Assembly: GCA_025351875.1 (NCBI GenBank)
Contig: JANXVA010000151.1
Span: forward strand, 1 to 37,604
Length of the DNA: 37,604 nucleotides
Source of the DNA: Myxococcales bacterium
Lineage (GTDB): Bacteria; Myxococcota_A; Polyangia; Polyangiales; Polyangiaceae
Direction of reading: 5' to 3'
Positions within the stretch are counted from its first letter, which is position 1. Each line of letters starts with the position of its first letter. Shown piece after piece: positions 15,764 through 24,779 of the stretch. Below the pieces are notes generated by a model. The model made no database searches, was not told the DNA's origin, and saw only the letters and a list, made by a program, of their open reading frames with translations. Position numbers and translations under genes: made by a program.

Positions 15764-15799
15764 TCTGACTCTCCCGACGCTTGCTCCCTTGAACTGAGA

Positions 15800-15840
15800 A
15801 AGGTGTCCGTGCGCGAGCACGGGCGCCTTCTTTCATTTTC
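15800..15840 (+). terminator. Rho-independent terminator
   Basis: A 13-base-pair stem (AAGGTGTCCGTGC with GCACGGGCGCCTT, two G-U pairs when read as RNA) closes a GCGA tetraloop and is followed by the T-rich tract CTTTCATTTT. It lies 36 bases after the secreted basic protein gene and 19 bases before the end of the convergent lipoprotein gene. It is the clearest intrinsic terminator in the window. Confidence 0.85.
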
Positions 15841-15859
15841 GAAGTCGAGCGAACCGGAG

Positions 15860-17488
15860 CTACTGCTTCTTGCCCGCGACCTTGTACGTCGACGTCGCCG
15901 CGTAACCGCGCACCATCACGTTGAGCTTGCCGGCCTCTGCGAGGGTGATCGTGCATTTCTCGGCGGAGCCGCTCTGGTAGGGGCGGCAGTCGTACACGCG
16001 CTCGGACACGGCCGCGTTCTTCTTCACGTAGAGGTCGGCATCACCGTCGCCGGAGAGCGTGATGGTGTACGTGCCGGCCGGGACGTCGTACGCGTAGGCC
16101 TTGTCGGCTGCGCGCGCGACGGTTCCGCTCTCCTCGAACGGCGCGAAGGCCGCGCCGCCGCCGCCGCCGCCGCCGCCGGGGGTTCCGATGGCCATGCCGG
16201 GCTGGAACACGTTGTCCTCTTCGCCGGTGACGAGCACGATCTCGGAGCGATCGATGTTCTCGAAGATCTGGTCGTACGTCTTCGGCTGCGCGTACCCGAG
16301 CAGACCCTTCATCAGCGCGGTCGACGCAGACGGCATCGACGTGAAGAACGACGGCATCGCGTTGGTGACGAACTCCATGTACTTCGTGCCGGTCGGGTCG
16401 TCGGGGTTCAGCGCGGCGCGCGTCTGCGCGAGCGAGCCGTCGACGTACGCGAACGTGTCGCAGCCGTTCATGAAGAACATCTGGTACTTCTTCGCGACCC
16501 ACTTGCCCTTGCGAGCGAGCGCGCGGACGTTCTGCCCGAGGCCAGCGTGGCCGTTGTACGCGATGACGTCGGCGGTCGGCGTGAGGCTCTCGTAGCGAGC
16601 GTCGAAGCCCGCGGGCACCTGCGTGATCGCGTCGACGAGGAGCGCGGTGACCTTCACCACCTTGCCGTCGGGAAGGGTCGCTTCGAAGGACACGTCGGCG
16701 GTCGCCGGGCCGGGCGCGTCGACCACGTTCGAGGGCGTCGTCGCGACCGTCGGCGTGAGCGCGTGGAGCTCGCGCTTCATCATCGACACGAAGGCGTTGA
16801 AGCCGTCGATGCCGGCGTCGTTGGCCGTGGCGTTCGCCTCGTACTTGCCGAAGATGGCGACGACCTCGAGGCGGTTGTCCTCCCAGACCTTGTGGTACTC
16901 GGGGTATTTCTTGGTCGTGTTCTGCGTCGACTTCACCGCGGTGGCGGTGGTCTTCACGACCTCTTCGTCCTTGATGTCACAGCCGCTCTGGCGGGGCCGG
17001 TAGTAGTACCACATGCTCCCGGTATCGACCTCGTGCGCGCTCCAGTCGACGCACGAGTGCTTGTGCTTCTCGGTGAAGGCGGTGAGCCCCGTGGAGCTGG
17101 TGTCTCTCGGGAGCGCGAGCGCGTAGGTCGACGGCAGGTTCGTCTTGCTGCCCCACGCGACGGGGAGCTTCGCGTGGTACTTGAGCGTGATCTTTCCGGC
17201 GGCCTCGGTGCGCCGGATGTTGGAGAGCACGAGGTTGTCGAGACGCCCGACGCTCTTGTCCGCGTTGAGGTGTCCGATCGTGTAGAGGAGCTGGTCCTGG
17301 ATGGTGGACTTGTCGTCCCACGATTGATCCGTCGTGAGCTCGGCGTCGAAATCGAAGTCGAGGAGCGTCGCCTGGTTCGAGCTGAACGCGCCCTCGTCGG
17401 TCTGCGTGTCGGGCGCGGCCTCGGTGGCGCATCCGGCGAGCGCGAGGGCGGTGAGGAGGACGGGGGCGAAGAGTGCGGTGCGACGCAT
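15860..17488 (-). CDS. Lipoprotein with PPC-like C-terminal domain, possible clan CD-type peptidase fold
   Basis: A 542-residue protein with a lipobox (LALAGC, Cys about residue 19). Residues about 290-345 contain two strand-then-loop signatures: VIAYNGHAG with H314 and MFFMNGC with C343. The spacing and setting resemble the His/Cys pair of caspase/gingipain-like peptidases. A run of eight glycines (about residue 440) links to a C-terminal segment (GTYTITLSGDGDADLYVKKN) typical of bacterial pre-peptidase C-terminal (PPC) domains. Start ATG 17488 is set by the signal sequence; the open frame runs further upstream without meaning. The peptidase idea is an inference; PPC and lipoprotein assignments are firmer. 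Confidence 0.75.
   Translation of the reverse strand: MRRTALFAPVLLTALALAGCATEAAPDTQTDEGAFSSNQATLLDFDFDAELTTDQSWDDKSTIQDQLLYTIGHLNADKSVGRLDNLVLSNIRRTEAAGKITLKYHAKLPVAWGSKTNLPSTYALALPRDTSSTGLTAFTEKHKHSCVDWSAHEVDTGSMWYYYRPRQSGCDIKDEEVVKTTATAVKSTQNTTKKYPEYHKVWEDNRLEVVAIFGKYEANATANDAGIDGFNAFVSMMKRELHALTPTVATTPSNVVDAPGPATADVSFEATLPDGKVVKVTALLVDAITQVPAGFDARYESLTPTADVIAYNGHAGLGQNVRALARKGKWVAKKYQMFFMNGCDTFAYVDGSLAQTRAALNPDDPTGTKYMEFVTNAMPSFFTSMPSASTALMKGLLGYAQPKTYDQIFENIDRSEIVLVTGEEDNVFQPGMAIGTPGGGGGGGGAAFAPFEESGTVARAADKAYAYDVPAGTYTITLSGDGDADLYVKKNAAVSERVYDCRPYQSGSAEKCTITLAEAGKLNVMVRGYAATSTYKVAGKKQ
16154..16177 (+). repeat. (GCC)8 trinucleotide tract inside the lipoprotein gene
   Basis: Eight perfect GCC units, read on the coding strand as GGC and encoding the poly-glycine linker before the PPC-like domain. 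Slippage would change linker length by whole residues and would not shift the frame, so it is a length-variation rather than an on/off switch candidate. Confidence 0.8.
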
Positions 17489-17652
17489 GGTGGTCCGCAC
17501 CAAGCAACGAGTGTTCCGGTGTGCGACGGTCTCCCACCAACCGAAGACACAAGTTATTTCCAGTACATTGCCCACGCACCAGGTCCTGCTCCTCGACCCA
17601 GGAGACGATTCCGGATCGCATGCGATCCAGCAGGCGGCGCTGCGCGGCCGGC

Positions 17653-18450
17653 TTAGGAGCCGACCTCGATAGGCAGCTTCGGGACCTCGATCTCGCCCTT
17701 CTCGAAGATGCCGACGAGCGGGATGACGACGCGGAGGATGTACTTCCCCGCCCCGAGCGGGCCCGCGCCGACGCGCGGATAGCCACGGCCCTCCCAGGTC
17801 TTCGCCTTCTCCGGCGCCCAGCGTGTCTTCACCGCATCCCATGCGATGCGCACGCGCGCGCTTCCGCCGGGAGCGAGGGTGATGCGGGCGGCCTTCACGT
17901 CACGCGCGGGAACCGCCGGCGACTTCGGCGGCTTGCCCGGCGGTAGATCGACGCGCTTTCCCTTCGCGTCGAGCGCTTCCACCTCGAAGCGAGGCGTCGG
18001 ATCGCCGGTGAAGTAGAGAGGCAGCGGCTCGTTCGACTTGTTTTTCAGCAGGACCGAGAGATCCGCGCGACCGCCCGGCGTGATCGTCGGTGTGCTGCTC
18101 GTCACGCGCACCTCGAGGCGATCACGCATTCCGTTCGGCACGTCACCGGCATTCGGCATCTTCGACTCGCACTGCTTGAGCACGTCGTCGAGAGACTCGA
18201 AGCTGTCGCTCGTGCAGGGCCCCTCGCGCGCCGAGAGGCTGCCGGCGCTGTTCGGTGAGGTGGTGCTTCCTGCGTCGGGCTCGTCGACCGTGCGCGTGAG
18301 GACCGGCACCGTTCCGATGGGCGCCATCTCGACCGGCCGCCTCTGCTTCTGCGGGTCGCAGCCGGCCGCACCCATCGCGTGTGCGGCGAGCACAAACGCG
18401 GCCGCGCGTGCGAGCCAGCTCGCGCGCCGTCGCCCGGGGGTGGACGTCAT
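17653..18450 (-). CDS. Lipoprotein of unknown function
   Basis: A 265-residue protein with an Arg-rich n-region, hydrophobic stretch and lipobox (AMGAAGC, Cys about residue 31). The middle (about 100-200) reads like an immunoglobulin-like beta domain: LEVRVTSSTPTITPGGRADLSVLLKNKSNEPLPLYF, a pattern seen in bacterial intracellular-protease-inhibitor-like (BsuPI) and other LEA/Ig-like domains. The C-terminus GAGKYILRVVIPL continues the strands. The much longer open frame upstream of 18450 is a shadow of the TolC-family gene on the other strand. Divergent from the TolC gene with about 130 bases between starts. Function unknown. Confidence 0.75.
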   Translation of the reverse strand: MTSTPGRRRASWLARAAAFVLAAHAMGAAGCDPQKQRRPVEMAPIGTVPVLTRTVDEPDAGSTTSPNSAGSLSAREGPCTSDSFESLDDVLKQCESKMPNAGDVPNGMRDRLEVRVTSSTPTITPGGRADLSVLLKNKSNEPLPLYFTGDPTPRFEVEALDAKGKRVDLPPGKPPKSPAVPARDVKAARITLAPGGSARVRIAWDAVKTRWAPEKAKTWEGRGYPRVGAGPLGAGKYILRVVIPLVGIFEKGEIEVPKLPIEVGS

Positions 18451-18582
18451 CGCAGGGGATCCTTGGGCAACCCGTCCTTTTTCGTCCAGGTTTTTCTTCA
18501 GCCGAAGTAGAAGCGGGCGGAATCCGCGGGATGGAGATGCCCCCACCGGCATCGAACGAGCGTGAAAGAAGGACCTGCCAAA

Positions 18583-20208
18583 ATGCGGAGCTTCGAGTTG
18601 CTTTTCGCATCCCCCCACCAAGGTCGGGTCGCGGGTGGCCGTGGACATGCGCGCAAATCTTTCGCCGTGCTTCCGTTCGCGGCCGTCGCGGCCGTGATTT
18701 TTGCGAGCGCGCCGGCCTCGGCGCAGGTGCCTGCAGGCGCGCCCGGCACCGGGCCCGGCATGGCCCCGAACGCCCCTCCCCCGCCTTCGCGTGCCGCCGC
18801 GCCGACGACCGGCGCAGCGACGACGGGTACGCCCGACGTCGCGCGAGCTCCGGCGCAGGGCGACGGCACCGGCGTCGGCAACGCGGGTTCGCTCACGGCC
18901 GAAAACGTCGCGCAGCGCTCGATGACGACGAGCTACCAGGCGAAGGCCGCCGAGCAGAACCTCTCGGCCGCCGGCGCGCGCTCCGAGGCGCAGTGGACGA
19001 ACTACCTCCCGCGCCTCGGCCTCGTCGCACGGTACACGAGGCTCAGCAATTTCACGCCGCCGTCGCTCTCCGGAAACGGGAGCCTCGTCGGGACCTCCGC
19101 GCCGCCAGGCACCCTCAACCCGACGCCGACGATCGCGGCCGCGGGCTTCAGCTTCCCGCTCGTGCTCGACAACTACCTGACGCAGGCGACCATCGCAATT
19201 CCGATCAGCGACTACTTCTTGCGCATCGGAAAAGCGTACTCCGCGTCGACTCACTCCGAGGAAGCCGCGCGCTTCGACGTCGTCGCCGCGCGTGCGAAAT
19301 CGTACGCAGACGGCAAGGTTGCATACTACACGTGGCTCCGTGCTCGCGGGGCGGTCGGCATCGCCGAGCAATCGCTCGCGGTCGCGCGCGCCCACCAGAA
19401 GGACGCCGAGAACCAGTTCACCGTCGGCAACGCCTCGAAGGCCGACGTCCTGCGCGCGCAGACCCAGGTCGCGGCCGCAGAGCTCGCCATCGACCGCGCC
19501 AAGAGCGGCGTTGCGCTCACCGAGCGGCAGATCCGCGTCGCGATGCACGGAAAGGAGGACGACGTCTTCACCCCGGGCGAGTCGCTCGAGGCGAGCCTCC
19601 CCGCACAGCCTTCGACCCTGAAGCAACTGGTCGCCGAAGCGCAGTCCCAGCGCCCCGAGATCAAGAGCATCGACAAGAACGCCGAAGCCGCCCGCAAGCT
19701 CGCCGACGTCTCGCGCGCCGGCAAGTATCCCGTGCTCTCGGGCTTCGGCGACGTGACGTACTCGAACCCGAACCAGCGCCGCGTCCCCGCGACCGAAGAC
19801 TGGTTCGCCACCTGGTCGCTCGGCGCGCAGATCACCTGGTCCCCCAACGACCTCGTCACCGCGGGCGCCAGCGGCGCAGACGCGGAGGCACGTGCCTCCG
19901 CGCTCGACGCCCAGAAGCAGGCCGTCCGCGACGGTGTCGACCTCGAGGTGACGCAGGCCTACCAGGGCATCGTCGAAGCGGACGCCGCGATCGACTCTAC
20001 CCAGCGCCAGCTCGAGAGCGCCGTCGAGGGTTACCGCGTCGCGCGCGAGCTCTTCAACAATGGCCGCGGCACGGCGACCACGCTGATCGACGCGGAGATC
20101 GTCCTCGCGCAGACCCGCTTCGAGCAACTCAACGCTCGCGCCGACGCTCGGATCGCCCGCGTCCGCCTCGAGCACGCCCTCGGTCGCGACGCGAAGGCCG
20201 CTCCCTGA
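18583..20208 (+). CDS. TolC-family outer-membrane efflux protein
   Basis: A 541-residue protein with a long signal region (KSFAVLPFAAVAAVIFASAPASA, cut before QVPAG) and an Ala/Pro/Gly-rich stretch of about 70 residues. Two TolC-type halves follow: helices with NLSAAGARSEAQWTNYLPRLGL and, later, QSLAVARAHQKDAENQFTVGNASKADVLRAQTQ, and in the repeat QLESAVEGYRVARELFNNGRGTATTLIDAE. These helix-pair motifs are diagnostic for the family. It would form the outer-membrane channel of an efflux or secretion complex, but no adaptor or pump gene is adjacent. GAAGGA nine bases before ATG 18583 supports that start over the GTG at 18562. Confidence 0.92.
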   Translation: MRSFELLFASPHQGRVAGGRGHARKSFAVLPFAAVAAVIFASAPASAQVPAGAPGTGPGMAPNAPPPPSRAAAPTTGAATTGTPDVARAPAQGDGTGVGNAGSLTAENVAQRSMTTSYQAKAAEQNLSAAGARSEAQWTNYLPRLGLVARYTRLSNFTPPSLSGNGSLVGTSAPPGTLNPTPTIAAAGFSFPLVLDNYLTQATIAIPISDYFLRIGKAYSASTHSEEAARFDVVAARAKSYADGKVAYYTWLRARGAVGIAEQSLAVARAHQKDAENQFTVGNASKADVLRAQTQVAAAELAIDRAKSGVALTERQIRVAMHGKEDDVFTPGESLEASLPAQPSTLKQLVAEAQSQRPEIKSIDKNAEAARKLADVSRAGKYPVLSGFGDVTYSNPNQRRVPATEDWFATWSLGAQITWSPNDLVTAGASGADAEARASALDAQKQAVRDGVDLEVTQAYQGIVEADAAIDSTQRQLESAVEGYRVARELFNNGRGTATTLIDAEIVLAQTRFEQLNARADARIARVRLEHALGRDAKAAP

Positions 20209-20262
20209 GCGAGGCTTGAATAGAGAGCTTGGCGCTTTCGCGCTTTGCTCCCGTCTGGTCTC

Positions 20263-21381
20263 ATGGGCTCGATGGGCTTGACCAAGGGAGACCGCGTCGC
20301 TGTCCTGACCTCCGGCGGCGACGCGCCGGGAATGAACGCTGCCGTCCGGGCGGCAGCGCGGGTCGGAGCCGAGATCGGCCTCGACATGATCGGCGTCGAG
20401 GACGGCTATGCCGGTCTCATCGAGGGCCGTCTCGCCCCGCTCGACATCCGCGTCATGGACGAGGCCGCGCGGCGCGGTGGAACCGCGCTCGGCACCGCAC
20501 GCAGCAAGGCCTTCGCGACTCCCGAAGGCCAGGCGAAGGCGCGCGAGACGATCGCGAGGAACAATCTGCGCGGCCTCCTCGTCATCGGCGGCAACGGTTC
20601 ACTCACCGGGGCACGCACCCTCACCGACGTCGTGAACGCTGCCTCCGGCGCGAAGCTCATCGTCGGGGGCGTGCCGGCATCGATCGACAACGATCTCGCG
20701 TGCACGTCGATGGCCATCGGCGTGGACACCGCGATGAACACGATCGTGGAGGCCTGCGACCGGATCTTCGACACGGCGACCGCCCACAAGCGGACGTTCA
20801 TCGTCGAGGTGATGGGTCGCGACTGCGGATATCTCGCGATGACCGCCGGGATCGCCGCCGGCGCGGACGCCGTGCTCGTCCGCGAGGCAGGCAAGGACGA
20901 GGGGCAGATCGTCGATCAGGTCGTTCGTACGATGCAGCGCGCCTACGGACCGCAGCCTGCTGGCGCGTCGACGAAGCGACGCGTGCTGGTCATCAAATCC
21001 GAGGGCGTGCAGGTCGAGAGCAACCGCTTGAAGGAGCTCGTCGAGGCGAAGGTGAAGACGCTCATTCCCGACGTCGACACGCGTGTCACCGTGCTCGGTC
21101 ACGTCGTGCGTGGAGGGACGCCGACCGCCTTCGATCGGCTCCTCGGTGCGCGCCTCGCGAACTCCGCGCTGCGCGCGATGGTCGCCGGTCAGTCCGACTT
21201 CATGGCAGGCTGGTGCGGACCGGGCATCACCCGGGCCGCGTGCCCGTGGGACCCGTACGTCGTGCTCTCTCCGCTCGACGAGGTGCTCGCCGAGACCGCG
21301 AAGCTGATGCGCGGAGACTCCGACCTCGCACGCTGGCGCAAGCGCGTGTTCGCCGAGGTCGAAGACATCCTGCAGCGTTAG
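20263..21381 (+). CDS. pfkA: 6-phosphofructokinase (ATP-type)
   Basis: Phosphorylates fructose-6-phosphate to fructose-1,6-bisphosphate. The 372-residue protein shows the nucleotide loop LTSGGDAPGMNA, VIGGNGSL, the catalytic segment VPASIDNDLACT with the base Asp in IDND, the substrate loop VMGRDCGYLA, and LGHVVRGGTPTAFDR. The positions that separate ATP- from pyrophosphate-dependent enzymes are Gly (in GGNGS) and Ala (before SIDND), not Asp and Lys, pointing to ATP. Start is ATG 20263, with ATG 20272 and an upstream TTG as alternatives; no strong ribosome site is visible. It lies 54 bases after the TolC gene, separate from the gap-pgk-tpiA cluster. Confidence 0.95.
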   Translation: MGSMGLTKGDRVAVLTSGGDAPGMNAAVRAAARVGAEIGLDMIGVEDGYAGLIEGRLAPLDIRVMDEAARRGGTALGTARSKAFATPEGQAKARETIARNNLRGLLVIGGNGSLTGARTLTDVVNAASGAKLIVGGVPASIDNDLACTSMAIGVDTAMNTIVEACDRIFDTATAHKRTFIVEVMGRDCGYLAMTAGIAAGADAVLVREAGKDEGQIVDQVVRTMQRAYGPQPAGASTKRRVLVIKSEGVQVESNRLKELVEAKVKTLIPDVDTRVTVLGHVVRGGTPTAFDRLLGARLANSALRAMVAGQSDFMAGWCGPGITRAACPWDPYVVLSPLDEVLAETAKLMRGDSDLARWRKRVFAEVEDILQR

Positions 21382-21532
21382 GCGCCCCAGCTCGGGTGTC
21401 GACGTGCCCGTGTCCGTGCCCGAGCTCGCGGTGGAACTGCGAACCAACGTCGCTGCGCACGCGCGCCGGGTCGCTGCGCGTTCTTCGGCCGTGACGTCGA
21501 CCGAGCGCGCCGCGATGAGCTAGCCTGAAGCG

Positions 21533-22837
21533 ATGCGTCGCTCCGTGATCGCGTTTCTTCTCGTTGCTTCGATGTCGTCCGCCGGGGCGCTCGGAGCGTG
21601 CAGTAGCTCGGACGGCACCGCGGCCACGAACGGCACCGAGGCCGGAGTGAGCGAGACCGGTGACCCCGACCATCCCGACGGGAGCGCTGCCGCCGACGGG
21701 CGCACCGCCACCGACGGCAGCACCGCCAGCGACGGGAGCGCGGATGGCGCGACGGTCGACGGCGCACCCGGCGTGGACGGCTCGGCAGACGCGGGGGCAC
21801 CCGCGGTTCAGTTCATCGGTCGGTTCGACGAGACGGACCCCGCCGGCTTTCGGATGGCGTGGCCCGGCGCGACCGTCGCGGCGCGCTTCGACGGGACGGG
21901 CGTGACCGTGCGGCTCTCGCAGACGGACGACGGCTACCAGGCTGGTCCAACCTGGTTCAACCTCATCATCGACGACGTACTGAAGACGCCGTTCTCGGTC
22001 GCCGGGCTCGCCGAGGACCACGTCCTCGCGACGGGCCTCGCTGCGGGTCCGCACAAGGTGGAGATCGAGAAGCGCACCGAGGCGAACCACGGCACCATCC
22101 GCTTCGAGGGCTTCACGTTCTCAGGAGGCACCGGGCTTCTCGCGCCACCCGCACGCCGGGCGCACCGCATCGAGTTCATCTCCGAGTCGACGATCGACGG
22201 CTTCGGGGTCGAGGGCGACAACACGACGACGTGCATCGGAACGGCGCCGCCGCAGTTCGACAACGTACGCAAGAGCATGGCCTCGTACGCCGCCGCGGGC
22301 GTGAACGCCGAGCTGCACCTCACGGCCTACTCGGGCAAGGGCATCTCGAAGAACGGCACCGCGGGCGACACGCTCACGATGCCCATCCTCTTCGACCGTG
22401 CGCTTCCCGATCCGGGCAACGGCACCGTGTGGAACCACGCGAGCTGGGTACCGGAGGCCATCGTCGTCTCGCTCGGCGGCGTGGACTACGGCGAAGGCGT
22501 CGTGCTCGCGCCTTCCGACTTCCAGACCAAGTACGCCGCGTTCGTCGCCAAGCTCCGCACTGTCTATGGCAACGCGCCGTACATCGTCCTCACGGTCTGG
22601 TCCCAGATCAAGGACAACGGCGGCAACGACCAGCTCCGCACGCCCGTGACACTCGCGCTCGACGGCGTCGTCGCGACACGCGCGGGGCTCGGCGACACGA
22701 AGGTCTCGCGCTTCTCCTTCCCGGAGGCCGACCCGATGGTGGAGAAGGGCTGCTACTTCCACGCGAACGCCGCCCATCACCAGGCGATGGCCGCGCTCCT
22801 CGTCACCGAGCTGAAGGCGAAGATCGCCGGCTGGTGA
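21533..22837 (+). CDS. SGNH/GDSL esterase lipoprotein, carbohydrate esterase family 2-like
   Basis: A 434-residue protein: lipoprotein signal (Cys about residue 23), an Asp/Gly/Ser/Thr/Ala-rich linker (24-92), a beta-sandwich domain (about 93-200; VQFIGRFDETDPAGFRMAW to TIRFEGFTFSGG), then an SGNH hydrolase domain (about 210-434). The nucleophile block IEFISESTIDGFG has Ser219, with SES in place of the usual GDS. AIVVSLGGVDYGEG stands where GTND is expected, and the last block is CYFHANAAHHQAMA with the catalytic His. The jelly-roll-plus-SGNH layout is that of CE2 deacetylases acting on polysaccharides. The changed GDS and GTND blocks may alter activity. Confidence 0.82.
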   Translation: MRRSVIAFLLVASMSSAGALGACSSSDGTAATNGTEAGVSETGDPDHPDGSAAADGRTATDGSTASDGSADGATVDGAPGVDGSADAGAPAVQFIGRFDETDPAGFRMAWPGATVAARFDGTGVTVRLSQTDDGYQAGPTWFNLIIDDVLKTPFSVAGLAEDHVLATGLAAGPHKVEIEKRTEANHGTIRFEGFTFSGGTGLLAPPARRAHRIEFISESTIDGFGVEGDNTTTCIGTAPPQFDNVRKSMASYAAAGVNAELHLTAYSGKGISKNGTAGDTLTMPILFDRALPDPGNGTVWNHASWVPEAIVVSLGGVDYGEGVVLAPSDFQTKYAAFVAKLRTVYGNAPYIVLTVWSQIKDNGGNDQLRTPVTLALDGVVATRAGLGDTKVSRFSFPEADPMVEKGCYFHANAAHHQAMAALLVTELKAKIAGW

Positions 22838-22850
22838 GCGGCTCGGCCGC

Positions 22851-24713
22851 TCACTCGATGACGCGGAGGCGCTTCTTGTCGCCGAGGCCCTTCTTGCTCC
22901 CTTCGACGTCGGGCGTCTTCACGAAGACGTCGCCGGGCTTCGCGGGCGCGGGCGCCGGCGGCGGCTTCCACTCGGCGTAGTCGTCGGGCAGCGGACCGGG
23001 CAGCGTCGGCTGCACCGTGCGCTCGAGGAGCTGGAAATCGTGCCGCACGACGAGCTCGAGCGGGAGCTTCTTCTCCGGGCCGTGGCTCTTGAACCACGCA
23101 CGCGCCGCCGTGACGTTGTTGATGAGCACCCAGTGCTGCGGGTCCGTCTTCGCCGCGAGCGTGAAGAGCTCCATCATGCCGTCGTAGTCGCCACGCGCCT
23201 GCGCAATGCAGGCGAGGTGGTTGTAGACGAGTCCCGGGCACGGGTAGCCGAGCTCGAGCGCCTTCTTCACGTGCGTCTCGGCGAGGTCGAGCTTGCCCTC
23301 GTGGTAGTAGGCCGCGCCGAGATCCATGTGCGCCGCGTGGTAGTCGGGCAGCCGCGCGAGGATCGCCTCGTAGTCGGCGGCCGTGTCGCGGTAGCCGACG
23401 CGGAGCCCGTGATTGGCGAAGAACCACTCGTTCAGGAAGCGCATCGTCTCGTCGTCGGCGTCGAAGGGAGTCTTGAGCTCCTGGAACGTGCCGGTGAAGA
23501 ACTCCTCGCGGTTCAGCCAGCCGGCCTTCTCGGCGGCGTGAAAGTCCTTCGTGCCCGGGTAGATGGACAGGCACGAGAACACGTACTCGTGCGGGCGCGC
23601 CTTCTCGAGGAAGCGCAGCGTCTCCTCGAAGGTCTTCTTGGTCTCACCGCGGTTGCCGAGCATCATGTAGTAGCGGATCTTGATGCCGTACTTGCGCGCG
23701 AGCTCGGTGGACTCGAGGATCTCCGCGGGGGTGATCTTCTTCTCGATCTTGTCGAGGATCATCTGCGAGCCGCTCTCCACCCCGAGCGAGAGTCGCTGGC
23801 AGCCAGCGAGGCGCATCTCGCGGAGGAGGTCGTCCGAGAGGAGGTCGACGCGCGTGTCGCAGCTCCAGAAGAAGCCCATCTTGCGCTCGCGCATCTTCTG
23901 ACAGAGCTCGAGGACGCGCTTCTTCTGGGTGGTGAAGGTGTCGTCCTTGATCTGGATCATCTTCACGGGGAGCCGCGCAGACACCTTCTGCATCGCGTCG
24001 AGCACGTAGTCGGTGGAGTTGGCGCGGAACCCCCTTCCCCACGAGGTCTCGGCGCCGCAGAACGTGCACGACCACGGGCAGCCGCGCGAGGTCATCAGGA
24101 TGTGCGTGTCGAAGTACTCGTGCGGTGACGCGAGGTCGTCGAGGTCGTTGACGTTCTTGCGCTCCGGTCCCACGACGATCTCGCCGCGCGCGGCAGGGTC
24201 GCGGTAGACGGAGCCCGCTATCCCCGCGGTGCTCTCGCCCTTCTCGAGTCGCGAGACGATCTCGAGAAATGTGACGTCGCTCTCGCCCACACACACCGTG
24301 TCGACGTCCTCGTAGTGACGCAGGAGCTCGGGGCCGAGCGGGGTCGCGTGCGGTCCGCCCACCACGACATGCGAGCGCGGATGCCTGCGCTTGATGGCCT
24401 CCGAGACCATCCGGACGCCGCGGCGATTCGCGGTCCAGCACGACATTCCCCAGACGTCCGCGTCGAGCTTCGCGACAATCTCCTCGACCTTGGTCCACGC
24501 GAAGCCCGAGAGGTTCAGGACCTTGACCTGATGGCCCGCCCGGAGCGCCTGCGCGCCGAGCGCGAAGAGGCCGTACGGCGTCTGGTAGAAGTCTGCGTCG
24601 AGGTCGCCCTGCTTGTACTCGGGCGGCGGGCCGTCCTCACCGTAGCTCTGCGCGTGCGCGTCCAGGGGCCCGGCGATCTTCCACGGCGGCGGATAGACGA
24701 GAGCGATGCGCAT
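22851..24713 (-). CDS. B12-binding-domain-type radical SAM protein with C-terminal TPRs
   Basis: A 620-residue cytoplasmic protein. Residues 1-160 are a Rossmann-like cobalamin-binding-type domain (MRIALVYPPP, VVVGGPHATPL, CVGESDVTFLEIV) but lack the DxHxxG motif, so B12 may bind base-on or not at all. The radical SAM 4Fe-4S motif is GCPWSCTFCG (C212, C216, C219), followed by a TIM-barrel-like region with LGVESGSQMILDKIEKKIT. Residues about 430-530 form TPR-like helices (AAHMDLGAAYYHEGKLDLAETHV). The family includes BchE/HpnJ-like enzymes; the substrate cannot be deduced. ATG 24713 is chosen because the conserved domain starts there. Confidence 0.9.
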   Translation of the reverse strand: MRIALVYPPPWKIAGPLDAHAQSYGEDGPPPEYKQGDLDADFYQTPYGLFALGAQALRAGHQVKVLNLSGFAWTKVEEIVAKLDADVWGMSCWTANRRGVRMVSEAIKRRHPRSHVVVGGPHATPLGPELLRHYEDVDTVCVGESDVTFLEIVSRLEKGESTAGIAGSVYRDPAARGEIVVGPERKNVNDLDDLASPHEYFDTHILMTSRGCPWSCTFCGAETSWGRGFRANSTDYVLDAMQKVSARLPVKMIQIKDDTFTTQKKRVLELCQKMRERKMGFFWSCDTRVDLLSDDLLREMRLAGCQRLSLGVESGSQMILDKIEKKITPAEILESTELARKYGIKIRYYMMLGNRGETKKTFEETLRFLEKARPHEYVFSCLSIYPGTKDFHAAEKAGWLNREEFFTGTFQELKTPFDADDETMRFLNEWFFANHGLRVGYRDTAADYEAILARLPDYHAAHMDLGAAYYHEGKLDLAETHVKKALELGYPCPGLVYNHLACIAQARGDYDGMMELFTLAAKTDPQHWVLINNVTAARAWFKSHGPEKKLPLELVVRHDFQLLERTVQPTLPGPLPDDYAEWKPPPAPAPAKPGDVFVKTPDVEGSKKGLGDKKRLRVIE

Positions 24714-24779
24714 GACGCAATGATGCCACACGCCGCGCCGCAAGGCGGCGTCGGTGGCACTACGGAGCTCGCTCCCGGC

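Noticed and set aside
17653..20175. 840-residue open frame on the minus strand
   Set aside because: Only its last 265 codons (from ATG 18450) form a convincing protein; the rest is an Arg/Asp/Val-rich antisense shadow of the TolC-family gene.
20263..21381. Pyrophosphate-dependent phosphofructokinase
   Set aside because: The two diagnostic positions are Gly and Ala rather than Asp and Lys.
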